Shown here piece after piece: positions 1 through 8,435 of a stretch of 41,515 nucleotides of DNA (positions are counted from its first letter, which is position 1; each line of letters begins with the position of its first letter). This DNA comes from Verrucomicrobiota bacterium. GTDB taxonomy: Bacteria; Verrucomicrobiota; Verrucomicrobiia; Methylacidiphilales; Verrucolacustridaceae. The stretch is from the NCBI GenBank assembly GCA_010028775.1, contig RHAF01000001.1, forward strand, positions 1 to 41,515. Reading direction: 5' to 3'. The notes under the pieces were generated by a model. That model searched no databases, was not told the origin of the DNA, and worked only from the letters and a program-made list of their open reading frames with translations. Both the position numbers and the translations under genes were made by a program.

Positions 1-14
1 AAGGGAGAGTCTAA

Positions 15-461
15 TTGAGCGCACCGATGGGGTTTTCCAAGGCAAGTTTATGGGGTGCGGCGGTGCTGTTGCTAACAATCTGGGGCGCGGGTTGCCGTCC
101 GAACCCACGCGAGGAATTCAGATCGGAACTGGAAAGGATGACGGGGTTGGCGAACGGGAGAAAATATCAGGACCTGGAAAGGGGGATGTCGGCCCGGCTG
201 AAGGAAAGAATCCGTTTGGAGGGCTGGGAACCGGCGCAGGCCTTGCTGGCGGTGGCCAAAAAAGACCGGGAGGACGGGGCCCGCTACCGTGTGGCGGACA
301 TCCCCAAGTTTGAGACCGGGGCTTATGCGGAGGTGGAGATCGCCAGGCAGAAGGAGGGGGTCGAGAGAAGATTTGTCGTCCCATTCGTCCGGGAGGAGGG
401 GCGATGGAAGGCGGGGGCGGCTTACCGGGACGGGCGGACTTGGGAGGAACCGGAATTTTGA
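15..461 (+). CDS. Small putative lipoprotein of unknown function
   Basis: The 148-residue product starts with a hydrophobic segment (about residues 10-25) that ends in a lipobox-like GAGC, so it is probably lipidated at Cys27 and exported. The mature part is charged and compact, with no motif I can name; the last 50 residues read like a small beta-rich domain (RFVVPFVREEGRWKAG), as in small NTF2-like or DUF lipoproteins. The TTG at 15 is preferred because a GGGAG lies 7 bases upstream; an in-frame ATG at 27 is the alternative. A TAA at 12-14 just before the start may be the stop of a preceding gene cut off by the window edge. The function is unknown. Confidence 0.65.
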   Translation: MSAPMGFSKASLWGAAVLLLTIWGAGCRPNPREEFRSELERMTGLANGRKYQDLERGMSARLKERIRLEGWEPAQALLAVAKKDREDGARYRVADIPKFETGAYAEVEIARQKEGVERRFVVPFVREEGRWKAGAAYRDGRTWEEPEF

Positions 462-500
462 CTTAGCCCTGCCAGGCATGTGGGCACGGCGATCCGTTCG

Positions 501-518
501 ATTCGGATTAGGATGAAG
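501..518 (+). repeat. Degenerate GATTAGGATGA repeat, copy upstream of manA
   Basis: This intergenic tract contains GATTAGGATGA at 506-516 and GGATGAAG at 511-518. The same words recur in the tract after manA (1541-1583). The sequence is purine-rich and built from imperfect 6-base units. I see no coding potential in the tract. Confidence 0.5.
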
Positions 519-568
519 AAAAAAGGAACAGAACTTTCAACCCGTGGATTCAAGGATAGGATTCTTTC

Positions 569-1507
569 ATGGCGATATGGGAATTTGCGGTGATTCCGCA
601 GGAGCGGATCTGGGGCGGAAGAAATCTGCAGGAGCGCTTCGGCAGGGTTCTGCCGGAGGGGAAAATGATCGGGGAGACATGGGAACTGGTGGACCGGGCA
701 GAGGCACAATCGCGGGTCAAGGAAACCGGCCAGACATTGGGGGAATTGTGGAGCGGGGCGGAGCGCAGAAAAATCTTCGGCCACAAGGCTCCTGCCACGT
801 CCCGTTTTCCCATTTTGATCAAACTGCTGGATGCCCAGGACAAGCTATCCCTGCAGGTTCATCCTCCGGCCGAAAAAGCAAGGGAGCTTGGGGGCGAACC
901 CAAAACGGAGATGTGGTTTTTTCTGGAGACACAACAAGGGGCGGAGATTTATGCCGGGCTGAAAAAAGGGGTGGGGAGAAAAGAGTTTGAGTCGGCGTTG
1001 GCGGGTGGAAAGGTGGCCGACTGTTTTCACCGGTTGCCAACGGAAGCGGGGCAGGCGATGTTTCTTCCTTCCGGACGGGTCCATGCGATTGGTGCGGGGA
1101 ACGTGATTTTGGAAATTCAGCAAAACTCCGACACCACCTACCGGGTTTACGATTGGGACCGCAAAGATGACTCCGGCAAGCCGCGGGCCCTGCATGTGAA
1201 AGAGGCGTTGGCCTCCATCCGGTGGGATGACCATGAGCCGTCGTTTGTCCAACCCAGGGGCGAACGGTTGCTGGTTTGCGACCACTTCAAAATCACCCGC
1301 TGGTGGGTGGCGCCCGGCGAGGTCCGGGAGGTCGTGCCGAATGCGGGATCTTTTCGCTACCTATTCGTGGCGGATGGAAAGGTCAAAGAGGAGGCAAGCG
1401 GGGAGGAGTGGTCCAAGGGGGCGGCGCGATTTGTCACGGCGGATCACGGGTCGGTTTTGCTGCACGGTGTCGAGGAGAGCACGGTGGTGCAGGTGGAGTT
1501 TGCGTAG
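569..1507 (+). CDS. manA: Mannose-6-phosphate isomerase, class I (short form)
   Basis: Interconverts mannose 6-phosphate and fructose 6-phosphate in the cytoplasm, supplying mannose for GDP-sugars or returning it to glycolysis. The 312 residues match the short, Bacillus-type class I enzymes. The cupin zinc site is visible: LSLQVHP with His98, KTEMW with Glu114, and GRVHAIG with His172. It is followed by the family signature ILEIQQNSDTTYRVYDW (residues 180-196). The ATG at 569 has an AAGGATAGG purine stretch 8-17 bases upstream. The gene stands alone between a lipoprotein and the convergent RNase R gene, and is bracketed by related degenerate repeats. Identification is firm; whether it also accepts other hexose phosphates cannot be told. 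Confidence 0.93.
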   Translation: MAIWEFAVIPQERIWGGRNLQERFGRVLPEGKMIGETWELVDRAEAQSRVKETGQTLGELWSGAERRKIFGHKAPATSRFPILIKLLDAQDKLSLQVHPPAEKARELGGEPKTEMWFFLETQQGAEIYAGLKKGVGRKEFESALAGGKVADCFHRLPTEAGQAMFLPSGRVHAIGAGNVILEIQQNSDTTYRVYDWDRKDDSGKPRALHVKEALASIRWDDHEPSFVQPRGERLLVCDHFKITRWWVAPGEVREVVPNAGSFRYLFVADGKVKEEASGEEWSKGAARFVTADHGSVLLHGVEESTVVQVEFA

Positions 1508-1540
1508 CGTCGAGAATTAAGCTGACGGAGAGTGTGCCGC

Positions 1541-1583
1541 GATTTGGATTAAGATTAGGATGAGCGTGGGGATGAGGATGAAG
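1541..1583 (+). repeat. Degenerate hexamer repeat tract downstream of manA
   Basis: The tract reads as imperfect units GATTTG, GATTAA, GATTAG, GATGAG, then GGGGATGAGGATGAAG. It shares GATTAGGATGA (1553-1563) and GGATGAAG (1576-1583) with the tract at 501-518 on the other side of manA. No reading frame or terminator is seen within it. Confidence 0.5.
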
Positions 1584-1631
1584 TGAGCTACGCACCAGAA
1601 ATCTGCAGGGGTGCAGCTGATGGATCCTGTT

Positions 1632-1652
1632 AGCTGACCGCGACGGTCAGCT
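1632..1652. terminator. Perfect 9-bp hairpin between convergent genes
   Basis: AGCTGACCG at 1632-1640 is repeated inverted as CGGTCAGCT at 1644-1652, with only a three-base CGA loop. It lies between the 3' ends of manA (1507) and RNase R (1665), where a bidirectional terminator or mRNA 3'-end stabiliser is expected. There is no T-run on either side, so it is not a classic intrinsic terminator. Confidence 0.55.
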
Positions 1653-1664
1653 CTACCCAGAGAT

Positions 1665-3782
1665 TCAGGCAGGTCGAAAGTCGACCTGGCGTTTGGGGAG
1701 GTCGATTTTTAGCACTGCGACGCGGAGGTGACTGCCGGCACGGTATGTTTTGCCGCTTCGGCGACCGCGGAGGGAGCGCTGGGAGGGGTTGTAGGAAAAG
1801 AAGTCGTCCTTGATCGAGGAAACGTGGACCAGACCGGAAAGGAGAAAATCGGGGAGTTCGACAAACATGCCGAAGTTGGTGACCTCGGTGACCACGGCCG
1901 GAAAGGTCTGGGTGGCGTGAGGGCCGGCCTGCATCTCAAGATACTCCAGTAACTTGAGTTTTTTGGATTCCTGTTCGGCCTCCGCCGCGACGCGTTCGGT
2001 GCGTGAGAGGTGCTGGGCCAACTGATCGAGGTGAACGCTCTTTCCGCCTCCCTTGGGGTGGGCCAAAGCCCGGTGGACGAGAAGGTCGGCATACCGGCGG
2101 ATGGGCGAGGTGAAATGGGTGTAGTGGGACTTGGCGAGACCGAAGTGGCCCAGGCTTTTCGGGGAGTAGACCGCCCGTTTAAGGGAGCGGAGAAGTCCGA
2201 TCTTCAGAGCATAACCGTCGGGACGTCCCGGCAGAAGTTTGAGGATCTTCTGGATTTCACCGCGCTGGGTGAGGTCGCCCGCCTTGATTCCGTGGGCGAT
2301 GAGGAGCTCGCGATACTCCTGCAGGCGGGATTCGTCGGGCATCTCGTGAATGCGGTAAACGGCGGGGCGGTTTTCGCGGTTCAGATGGCAGGCGACGGAC
2401 TCGTTGGCCAGCAGCATGAACTCCTCGATCAGCTGGTGGGATTCGTCGGAGGACTCCCTTTCGATCCGGTCGGGCTTCCCGCGGGCGTCGAGAAGGATGC
2501 GGAGCTCGGGAAAATCGAGATCGAGGGCGCCGGCGGAGAAGCGGCGACGGCGCAGGGCGGAGGCGAAGTGCCAAGCCCGCTGAAGAAATCGGTCGAGGTC
2601 GTCGCGTGCCGGGCGCTTCATTCTTTCCATGGCCTCGGCATAGGTGAGGCGGTGTCGGGAAAAAATGACGGAGCGGCCAAATCGGGCGGCACCGGCCTTG
2701 CCGTCGGGCCCCACGCGGACGAAGGCGGAGTAGGTCAACCGCTGTTCCTGGGGGCGAAGGGAGCAGAGATCGTCGGAGAGGCGCGGGGGGAGCATCGGAA
2801 TGACCCCGTTGACGAGATAGACGCTGTTCGCACGCTTGCGGGCCTCGTGGTCCAGGGCGGAGCCGACCTTGACGTAGTGGGAGACGTCCGCGATGTGGAT
2901 GCCGATCTCCGCATGGCCGTTGGGAAGCTCACGCAGGGAGATGGCGTCGTCGAAATCCCGGGCGGTGTCGGGATCGATGGTGATGATGAACTCGCCGCGG
3001 AGATCCTCGCGGCCGGGCGGGTTGTCCGGCAGTTCGACCTTGGGGAAGGAGGAGGCCTCGGCCATGGCCTCGGGAGGAAAACGGGCGGGCAGGTCAAACT
3101 TCCGGATGATGGAGAGGATGTCCACGCCCGGATCGGCGGGGGCGCCGAGGCGTTCGACAATGATTCCCTCGGGGTTGGAGTGGCGGTTTTTCCAATCGAT
3201 TAGCCGGGCGACGACTTTGTCGCCCGGTTGGGCGGCCGGGGAGCCCTCGGTTCCGGGGGCGGGGACGTAGAGGTTGTGCAGGTAGCGGGGATCATCGGGG
3301 ATAACGATATGGAAGCGGGCGGTTTTCTGGAGGGTGCCGACGATGTTGGCAGCGCGGCGTTCGAGAATGCGAAGCACGCGACCCAACCGCCGCTCCCCGC
3401 CGTCGGGACGACGGCCTCTCGGTCCCTGGGCGGACGGGCGGCGGTCCAGTCTGGCGACCACCAGATCACCGTGAAGTGCGTTGGCGGTGTCCTCGGCCGG
3501 GATATGAAGGTCGGGCGATCCGTCCTCGGGAAGGACAAAGGCGAACCCTTTGGAATGAAATTGGATCGCTCCGGTGACCAGGTCGGCGTTTCCCGCGGAG
3601 ATCCAATGGTTTTGCCGGACCCGGGCGACCTTGCCCTCCTTTTCGAGGAGCGTGAGGGTGCGGACGACGGCACCCGGCGGGACGCGAAGGCGCCGGGCGA
3701 GGGAGGCGGCCTCGAGGGGAGTGGCTTTTTTGCCCTGCAGGAGGGAAAGAATGCGGTCGGGCAAGCGGCTGGCGGCGGGCAT
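1665..3782 (-). CDS. rnr: Ribonuclease R (RNB family 3'-5' exoribonuclease)
   Basis: Processive 3'-5' exoribonuclease that degrades structured RNA. From the start used here (705 residues) the order is a winged-helix-like segment (about 1-60), cold-shock/OB domains (65-240), the RNB catalytic domain with IDPDTARDFDD at about residues 270-280 (the Mg-binding aspartates), and one S1 domain near the C-terminus (VVTEVTNFGMFVEL). It is shorter than E. coli RNase R (813 residues), mainly because the basic C-terminal tail is missing. The start is uncertain: ATG at 3782 leaves a 31-base gap to the divergent glgA, while ATG at 3821 (with AGG directly before it) or 3857 would overlap glgA. The frame is open further upstream, but the conserved sequence begins at about 3782. 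Confidence 0.93.
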   Translation of the reverse strand: MPAASRLPDRILSLLQGKKATPLEAASLARRLRVPPGAVVRTLTLLEKEGKVARVRQNHWISAGNADLVTGAIQFHSKGFAFVLPEDGSPDLHIPAEDTANALHGDLVVARLDRRPSAQGPRGRRPDGGERRLGRVLRILERRAANIVGTLQKTARFHIVIPDDPRYLHNLYVPAPGTEGSPAAQPGDKVVARLIDWKNRHSNPEGIIVERLGAPADPGVDILSIIRKFDLPARFPPEAMAEASSFPKVELPDNPPGREDLRGEFIITIDPDTARDFDDAISLRELPNGHAEIGIHIADVSHYVKVGSALDHEARKRANSVYLVNGVIPMLPPRLSDDLCSLRPQEQRLTYSAFVRVGPDGKAGAARFGRSVIFSRHRLTYAEAMERMKRPARDDLDRFLQRAWHFASALRRRRFSAGALDLDFPELRILLDARGKPDRIERESSDESHQLIEEFMLLANESVACHLNRENRPAVYRIHEMPDESRLQEYRELLIAHGIKAGDLTQRGEIQKILKLLPGRPDGYALKIGLLRSLKRAVYSPKSLGHFGLAKSHYTHFTSPIRRYADLLVHRALAHPKGGGKSVHLDQLAQHLSRTERVAAEAEQESKKLKLLEYLEMQAGPHATQTFPAVVTEVTNFGMFVELPDFLLSGLVHVSSIKDDFFSYNPSQRSLRGRRSGKTYRAGSHLRVAVLKIDLPKRQVDFRPA

Positions 3783-3813
3783 GGGTTTAAGGGCATAGTG
3801 TAACCCACTTCCG

Positions 3814-5235
3814 ATGAACATCCTATTCGTGGCCACGGAACTCGCGCCCCACGCCAAGGTTGGCGGCTTGGCTGACGTGATGGCGGCGCTGCCGCAGGCG
3901 TTGGCCCACGCAGGTCACGGGGTGAGCCTGGTGGTGCCTCTGCACCGCAGCCTGAGGAGGTCGGGGGAATTCCGGGCGACCCCGCTGACTTTGGAGATCT
4001 CCGCGGCCGGGAAAATATGGCCGGGCCGGGTATGGGAGGGACGGCGGGACGGGGTGGCCTTGTGGGCGATCGAACGGGATGAATTTTTCGACCGGGTGCA
4101 TCCCTACGGGGATGGGAAGGGGGACTATGCCGACAGCCTCGATCGCTTCAACTTTCTGGCAAAAGCCGCGGTGGAACTGGCGCGCTACCTGGATCCGACT
4201 CCCGACATCCTGCATGCCAACGACTGGCATGCGGCCTTGGTGCCGGGACATTGCCGGGCCTTGGGACTGCCGATGAAAACGGTCTTCACCATTCACAATC
4301 TGAAGTACCAGGGGGAGTTTCCCGCGGGGGACTTTTCCTCCCTCGGATTGCCGCCCGGGATGTATTCCCCCGAGGGATTCGAGTTTTACGGGAAACTGAA
4401 CCTGATGAAGGGTGCAATTCTCCTTTCCGATGCGGTGACGACCGTCAGCCCGACCTATGCAGAGGAGATCCAGGGGGTGGCCCAGGGGTTCGGGTTGCAC
4501 GAGGTGTTGCGGGCCAACGCCGCCAAACTCACGGGCATCCTCAACGGGATCGACGATTCGGGCTGGAATCCGTCGACCGACCGCGTGATCCAGGCTCACT
4601 ATCGTTGCGGGGCGATGCGCGGGCGGGAAGATTGCCGGGCGGCCCTGGAATCCGAGATGGGGATGGAGCCGGCCAACGGCCGCCCGATTTTTGGCATGGT
4701 CACGCGAATGGCTGAGGAGAAGGGGGTGGATCTGGCGCTGGCCAACGCGGGGCATCTGGTCCGCAAGGGGGCGCGTTTGGCGGTTTTGGGCACAGGAGAC
4801 AAGGGATTGGAAAAGTTGGCGGCGGATTTGGCGAAAAAACACCCGCGGCAGGTGGTGATACGGCGGGAACACAATGAGGGTTTGGCGCACCGAATTTTCG
4901 CGGGAGCGGATTTTTTTCTCATGCCCTCGGCCACCGAACCCTGCGGCCTCACCCAGATGTATGCCATGCGCTACGGATCCATTCCTGTGGTCGGAGACAC
5001 GGGCGGACTGCATGACACGGTGGAGGAGTGGGATCGTGAGGGCAAAAGAGGGACTGGATTCCTTTTCCGTCCGCACACGGAGGCGGCTCTCCGGGAGGCC
5101 TTGGATCGCGCCTTGGCGTTGTGGGATGAACCCGCAATAATGAAGGTGGCCCGTCAAAACGGGATGAAGAAAGAGTGGGGATGGGGTTCGGCGGTGCCGG
5201 CCTATGAAAGAGTCTACCGCTCGGTCTTGGACTGA
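3814..5235 (+). CDS. glgA: Glycogen synthase (ADP-glucose type, GT5)
   Basis: Transfers glucose from ADP-glucose to the non-reducing end of alpha-1,4-glucan. The 473-residue length matches bacterial GlgA (about 477). Visible signatures are the N-terminal KVGGL (residues 15-19; KxGGL binds the nucleotide sugar), HANDWHAAL in the middle, and the C-terminal GT-B donor-site block SATEPCGLTQMYAM followed by GDTGGL. It is the first gene of a four-gene run with galT-like and two GH57 genes, and is divergent from rnr across about 31 bases. No clear Shine-Dalgarno precedes the ATG; a CATAGT at 3794-3799 could be a -10 element, giving a very short leader. glgB, glgC and glgP are not in the window. Confidence 0.95.
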   Translation: MNILFVATELAPHAKVGGLADVMAALPQALAHAGHGVSLVVPLHRSLRRSGEFRATPLTLEISAAGKIWPGRVWEGRRDGVALWAIERDEFFDRVHPYGDGKGDYADSLDRFNFLAKAAVELARYLDPTPDILHANDWHAALVPGHCRALGLPMKTVFTIHNLKYQGEFPAGDFSSLGLPPGMYSPEGFEFYGKLNLMKGAILLSDAVTTVSPTYAEEIQGVAQGFGLHEVLRANAAKLTGILNGIDDSGWNPSTDRVIQAHYRCGAMRGREDCRAALESEMGMEPANGRPIFGMVTRMAEEKGVDLALANAGHLVRKGARLAVLGTGDKGLEKLAADLAKKHPRQVVIRREHNEGLAHRIFAGADFFLMPSATEPCGLTQMYAMRYGSIPVVGDTGGLHDTVEEWDREGKRGTGFLFRPHTEAALREALDRALALWDEPAIMKVARQNGMKKEWGWGSAVPAYERVYRSVLD

Positions 5236-5259
5236 AGCAGAGGGAGGATAAGAGCAGCC

Positions 5260-6291
5260 ATGCCGGAACTGAGAAAAGACCCCGTGGTGGGACGCTGGAT
5301 CGTCTTCAGTCCCGAGCGGCAGATCCGGCCGGAGCGGTACCGCTGCGAGGAGTTGCCCCCGACGCGTCCGGAGGAGGATCCCTTTCTCGAGGGGCACGAG
5401 AGCTACACCCCTCCCGAGGTCTATGCGATCCGTCCGGGCGGGGGCGCGCCCAACACCCCGGGTTGGCAGGTGCGGGTGGTACCCAACCGCTTTCCCGCCC
5501 TGCGGGTCGAAGGTCAGCTGGAGCGGGAGGCTGTCGGTTTTTACGATCGAATGAACGGGGTGGGAGCCCACGAGGTGGTGATCGAGACACCCCACCCCAA
5601 ACTGCTGCTGGAAAAGCAGTCGCTCAGCGGCGTGGCCAGGGTGCTGGAGGCCTGCCGTTGCCGGATCATCGATCTCTCCAGGGACGTCCGTCTGCATTAC
5701 ATCCTTGTCTTCAAGAACCATGGGGCGCGGGCCGGGGCGACCATGCCCCATCCGCACACCCAGTTAATTGCCATGCCGGTGACGCCGATCGTAGTGAAGG
5801 AAAAGCTGACCGCAGCCCGAGCCTACTACCTGGAAAAAGACCGGAACCTCTTTGAGGACATCCTCAAGGCAGAGAAGAAAACGGGCGACCGGTTGGTTTT
5901 TGAAAATGACGGTTTCGTGGCCTATTGTCCCTTTGCCAGCCGGTTTCCCTTTGAGACCTGCATCATGCCGAAAAAACAGGCCCCGGATTTTCACGCCACC
6001 AGCGACGGGGATCTGGTGCTGGCGGCCGAGGCGATCCAGAGGGTGCTCGGTTCCTACGCCACGGCCCTCGACCAACCGGACTACAACCTCATCCTGCACA
6101 CGGCCCCGTTCCGACGAAGCCGGCGCCCGGACGCCTGGTCCACGATCGACGCCGATTTCCGCTGGCACATCGAAATTCTGCCGCGGCTGACCGGGGTGGC
6201 CGGTTTCGAGTTCGGCACCGGCTTCTACATCAACCCGACGCTTCCCGAGGAGGCGGCCAACGTCCTGCGGGAGGCCATGACACATGGCTGA
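5260..6291 (+). CDS. galT: GalT-like hexose-1-phosphate nucleotidylyltransferase
   Basis: HIT-superfamily nucleotidyltransferase, most like galactose-1-phosphate uridylyltransferase, which swaps UMP between UDP-glucose and galactose 1-phosphate through a uridylyl-histidine. Its 343 residues match the family. The catalytic HPH triad is seen in MPHPHTQLIA (His164, His166, Gln168). The start of the protein (RKDPVVGRWIVFSPER) is typical. The N-terminal CxxC zinc pair found in many bacterial GalTs is absent: the matching stretch reads DPFLEGHE at about residues 40-47. An AGGAGG-like site (GAGGGAGGATAAG) precedes the ATG. It sits between glgA and GH57 genes, so the substrate could be a glucan-derived sugar phosphate, or ADP-glucose as in ADP-glucose phosphorylase relatives; sequence alone does not settle this. 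Confidence 0.85.
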   Translation: MPELRKDPVVGRWIVFSPERQIRPERYRCEELPPTRPEEDPFLEGHESYTPPEVYAIRPGGGAPNTPGWQVRVVPNRFPALRVEGQLEREAVGFYDRMNGVGAHEVVIETPHPKLLLEKQSLSGVARVLEACRCRIIDLSRDVRLHYILVFKNHGARAGATMPHPHTQLIAMPVTPIVVKEKLTAARAYYLEKDRNLFEDILKAEKKTGDRLVFENDGFVAYCPFASRFPFETCIMPKKQAPDFHATSDGDLVLAAEAIQRVLGSYATALDQPDYNLILHTAPFRRSRRPDAWSTIDADFRWHIEILPRLTGVAGFEFGTGFYINPTLPEEAANVLREAMTHG

Positions 6292-8425
6292 CGTCGCCCT
6301 TCTTTGGCATCTCCACCAGCCGTCCTATGTGGAGGCGCAAAGCGGGGAGGTTTTGATGCCGTGGGTGCGGTTGCACGCCGTGCGGGGCTACTCCGACATG
6401 GCGGAGATGGCGCGGCGGCATCCCAAGGTCAAAATCAATTTCAACCTGACCCCGGTGCTGGTCCGCCAGATTGAGGAACTGGCGGAAAATAAAGGAAAAG
6501 ACCGATGGGGACTGTTGGCCAGGAAAGAGGCCGCCAAGCTGACAACCGAAGAAAGGCAGCAGGTGCTGGAACATTTTTTTAAAATCAACTGGGCGACCTG
6601 TGTCGACCCCTATCCCCGGTACCGCCAACTGCTCGATCTCCGGGGTCGGCGCCCGGGCGCCGCGCAGTCCATGCAGAACGTCAAACGTTTCAAGGAGGAG
6701 GACCTGAGGGATCTGCAGGTTTGGTTCAACCTGGGATGGTGCGGATTTGCCGTCCGCAGGCGTTATCCCGAACTTCTGGCGCTGATTGCCAAGGAAAGGG
6801 GATTCACGGAGGAGGAGAAAATCCGGGTCATGGAAATCCATCAGGAGGTTTTGCTGGGAATTTTGGGCGAGTATCGGGCGTTGGCGGAGTCGGGCCAGGT
6901 TGAGCTGACCACCACGCCCTTTTACCATCCCATTCTTCCCTTGTTGGTGGACAGCGACTGCGCCAAACGTGCGATGCCCTGGGCCCGGTTGCCGGAGCGG
7001 ATTCAGGCACCGGAGGATGCCCTGGCCCAGCTAAAAAAAGCGCAGGATTTCCACACCCGGGTCTTTGGCCGAAAAGCCCGGGGTCTCTGGCCATCGGAGG
7101 GATCGGTCAGCCCGGAAGTGGTTCCGCTGATGGCCGAGGCCGGGTTCGAATATTTTTGCACTGACGAATCCGTTCTTTTCCGCGGGCTGGAGACCCAGGG
7201 TAGCCCGACGGATCACCTGGAGCTGTTCCAGCCTTGGAGGGTGGAAGAGGCCGGGTCCAAGGTGAAGGCCCTCTTCCGAGAGCGACCCCTGTCGGACTAC
7301 ATCGGTTTCACCGCCGCAAGGACCGAGCCTGCGGCGGCAGCGGATTATCTGAGGGTGCACCTCGAGCATATCGGGCAGGTCATGCCGCAGAACGGGGCGG
7401 TGCTGATCGCCCTGGACGGGGAAAACGCCTGGGAGGCATTTCCGGACAGCGGGGAGGCTTTTTTGGATGCGTTTTACCAGCGGTTGGAAACCTCCCCCAC
7501 GCTGGAGACGCGAACTTTGGGGGAGATCATGGACCGCAGCGAGGGCAGGCCGGTTGGGCGGTTGCATTCCGGTTCCTGGATCGGGGGAAACTTTGACATC
7601 TGGATCGGCGATCCAGAGGAGAATCAAGGGTGGGAATGGATCCGACGCACGCGCGAATTTTTGAAAAAAGCGGAGAGCCAGGGAAAGTTGTCCGAGGAGG
7701 TGCGGGCGGCAGCCTGGGAGGACATTTACGCCGCCGAGGGCAGTGACTGGTTCTGGTGGTACGGGCCGGACTTTCAAACGGACAGCGACATGATCTTTGA
7801 CGCGCTTTTCCGCAGTCGTCTGCAGAATGTCTACCGCCGCTTGGGAGTGACCCCGCCCGCGGCCCTGAGCGTGCCGATTTGCGGGGCGGAGGTGCGGTTG
7901 GGACATCCCCCCGTGCGAAGCATCGAGCCCCGTCTCGCGGCCAAGCCGGTCTTTTTGGACTGGTCGGGTGCGGGGCGGTACGAGGCGTGGAGGGACCAGG
8001 GGGCGATGGCCCACGGGGACCGGAGGGTGCGATCCATCCTCTACGGTTTCGGGGAAAACGATTTCTATTTCCGTCTGGATGCCAAAGGAGTCGTGGGGGA
8101 CGAGGTCTCGGTGGATTTCGACCTGCCTGTGCCGACGAGGGTGCGGGCGGTGCGCCGGGACAACGATTGGACGGTGGAGGTGACCAAAGCGACCGACGGG
8201 GTGGCCTTCTCCCGTGTGCCATGCGAGGCGGAAGCGGTGGGCGGGCAGGGACTGCAACTGCGCGTCCCCTTTGCCGCCCTGGGTTGGAGAAAGTCGGGCG
8301 GGGAGGTGAGTTTTCTGGTGCGGGTTCTCCGCGAGGGGTCGGAGGCCGAGCGTTATCCGGAGAGGGGGCTGATTGAGTTTTGCGGACCGAACCTATCCAA
8401 GGAACTGCAGAACTGGTTTGTCTAA
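6284..8425 (+). CDS. Glycoside hydrolase family 57 alpha-amylase/amylopullulanase-type protein
   Basis: A 713-residue GH57 enzyme acting on alpha-glucans. The conserved regions appear in order: WHLHQPSY at residues 8-15; TPFYHPILPL at 211-220; GLWPSEGSVSPE with Glu272 as the expected nucleophile; and IALDGENAWE with Asp378 as the expected acid/base. The LDGEN(A/P)W form is seen in amylopullulanase and alpha-amylase subfamilies rather than branching enzymes. A region around residues 480-540 (AEGSDWFWWYGPD) and a C-terminal beta-rich part follow. No signal peptide, so probably cytoplasmic. It overlaps galT by 8 bases, which indicates co-translation. Likely role: trimming or debranching of stored glycogen made by the upstream GlgA. 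Exact bond specificity is not determinable. Confidence 0.88.
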   Translation: MADVALLWHLHQPSYVEAQSGEVLMPWVRLHAVRGYSDMAEMARRHPKVKINFNLTPVLVRQIEELAENKGKDRWGLLARKEAAKLTTEERQQVLEHFFKINWATCVDPYPRYRQLLDLRGRRPGAAQSMQNVKRFKEEDLRDLQVWFNLGWCGFAVRRRYPELLALIAKERGFTEEEKIRVMEIHQEVLLGILGEYRALAESGQVELTTTPFYHPILPLLVDSDCAKRAMPWARLPERIQAPEDALAQLKKAQDFHTRVFGRKARGLWPSEGSVSPEVVPLMAEAGFEYFCTDESVLFRGLETQGSPTDHLELFQPWRVEEAGSKVKALFRERPLSDYIGFTAARTEPAAAADYLRVHLEHIGQVMPQNGAVLIALDGENAWEAFPDSGEAFLDAFYQRLETSPTLETRTLGEIMDRSEGRPVGRLHSGSWIGGNFDIWIGDPEENQGWEWIRRTREFLKKAESQGKLSEEVRAAAWEDIYAAEGSDWFWWYGPDFQTDSDMIFDALFRSRLQNVYRRLGVTPPAALSVPICGAEVRLGHPPVRSIEPRLAAKPVFLDWSGAGRYEAWRDQGAMAHGDRRVRSILYGFGENDFYFRLDAKGVVGDEVSVDFDLPVPTRVRAVRRDNDWTVEVTKATDGVAFSRVPCEAEAVGGQGLQLRVPFAALGWRKSGGEVSFLVRVLREGSEAERYPERGLIEFCGPNLSKELQNWFV

Positions 8426-8435
8426 AGGCTTCCTG

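Noticed and set aside
1632..1652. Hairpin as a LexA-like or other operator
   Set aside because: It lies between 3' ends of convergent genes, where no promoter is expected; transcript-end function is more plausible.
2010..3203. 397-residue open frame on the plus strand
   Set aside because: Antisense to the conserved RNB domain of RNase R; repetitive Gly/Val/Asp composition and no recognisable motif.
3823..5757. 644-residue open frame on the minus strand
   Set aside because: Antisense to glgA and galT, both clearly conserved; composition (many His, Arg, Pro, Gln) is that of an antisense frame in GC-rich DNA.
7140..7165. GGTTCGAA sequence resembling a tRNA T-loop
   Set aside because: Lies within the GH57 coding sequence; no acceptor stem, anticodon arm or CCA context around it. 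The same holds for GGTTCGAAAT in the kinase gene.
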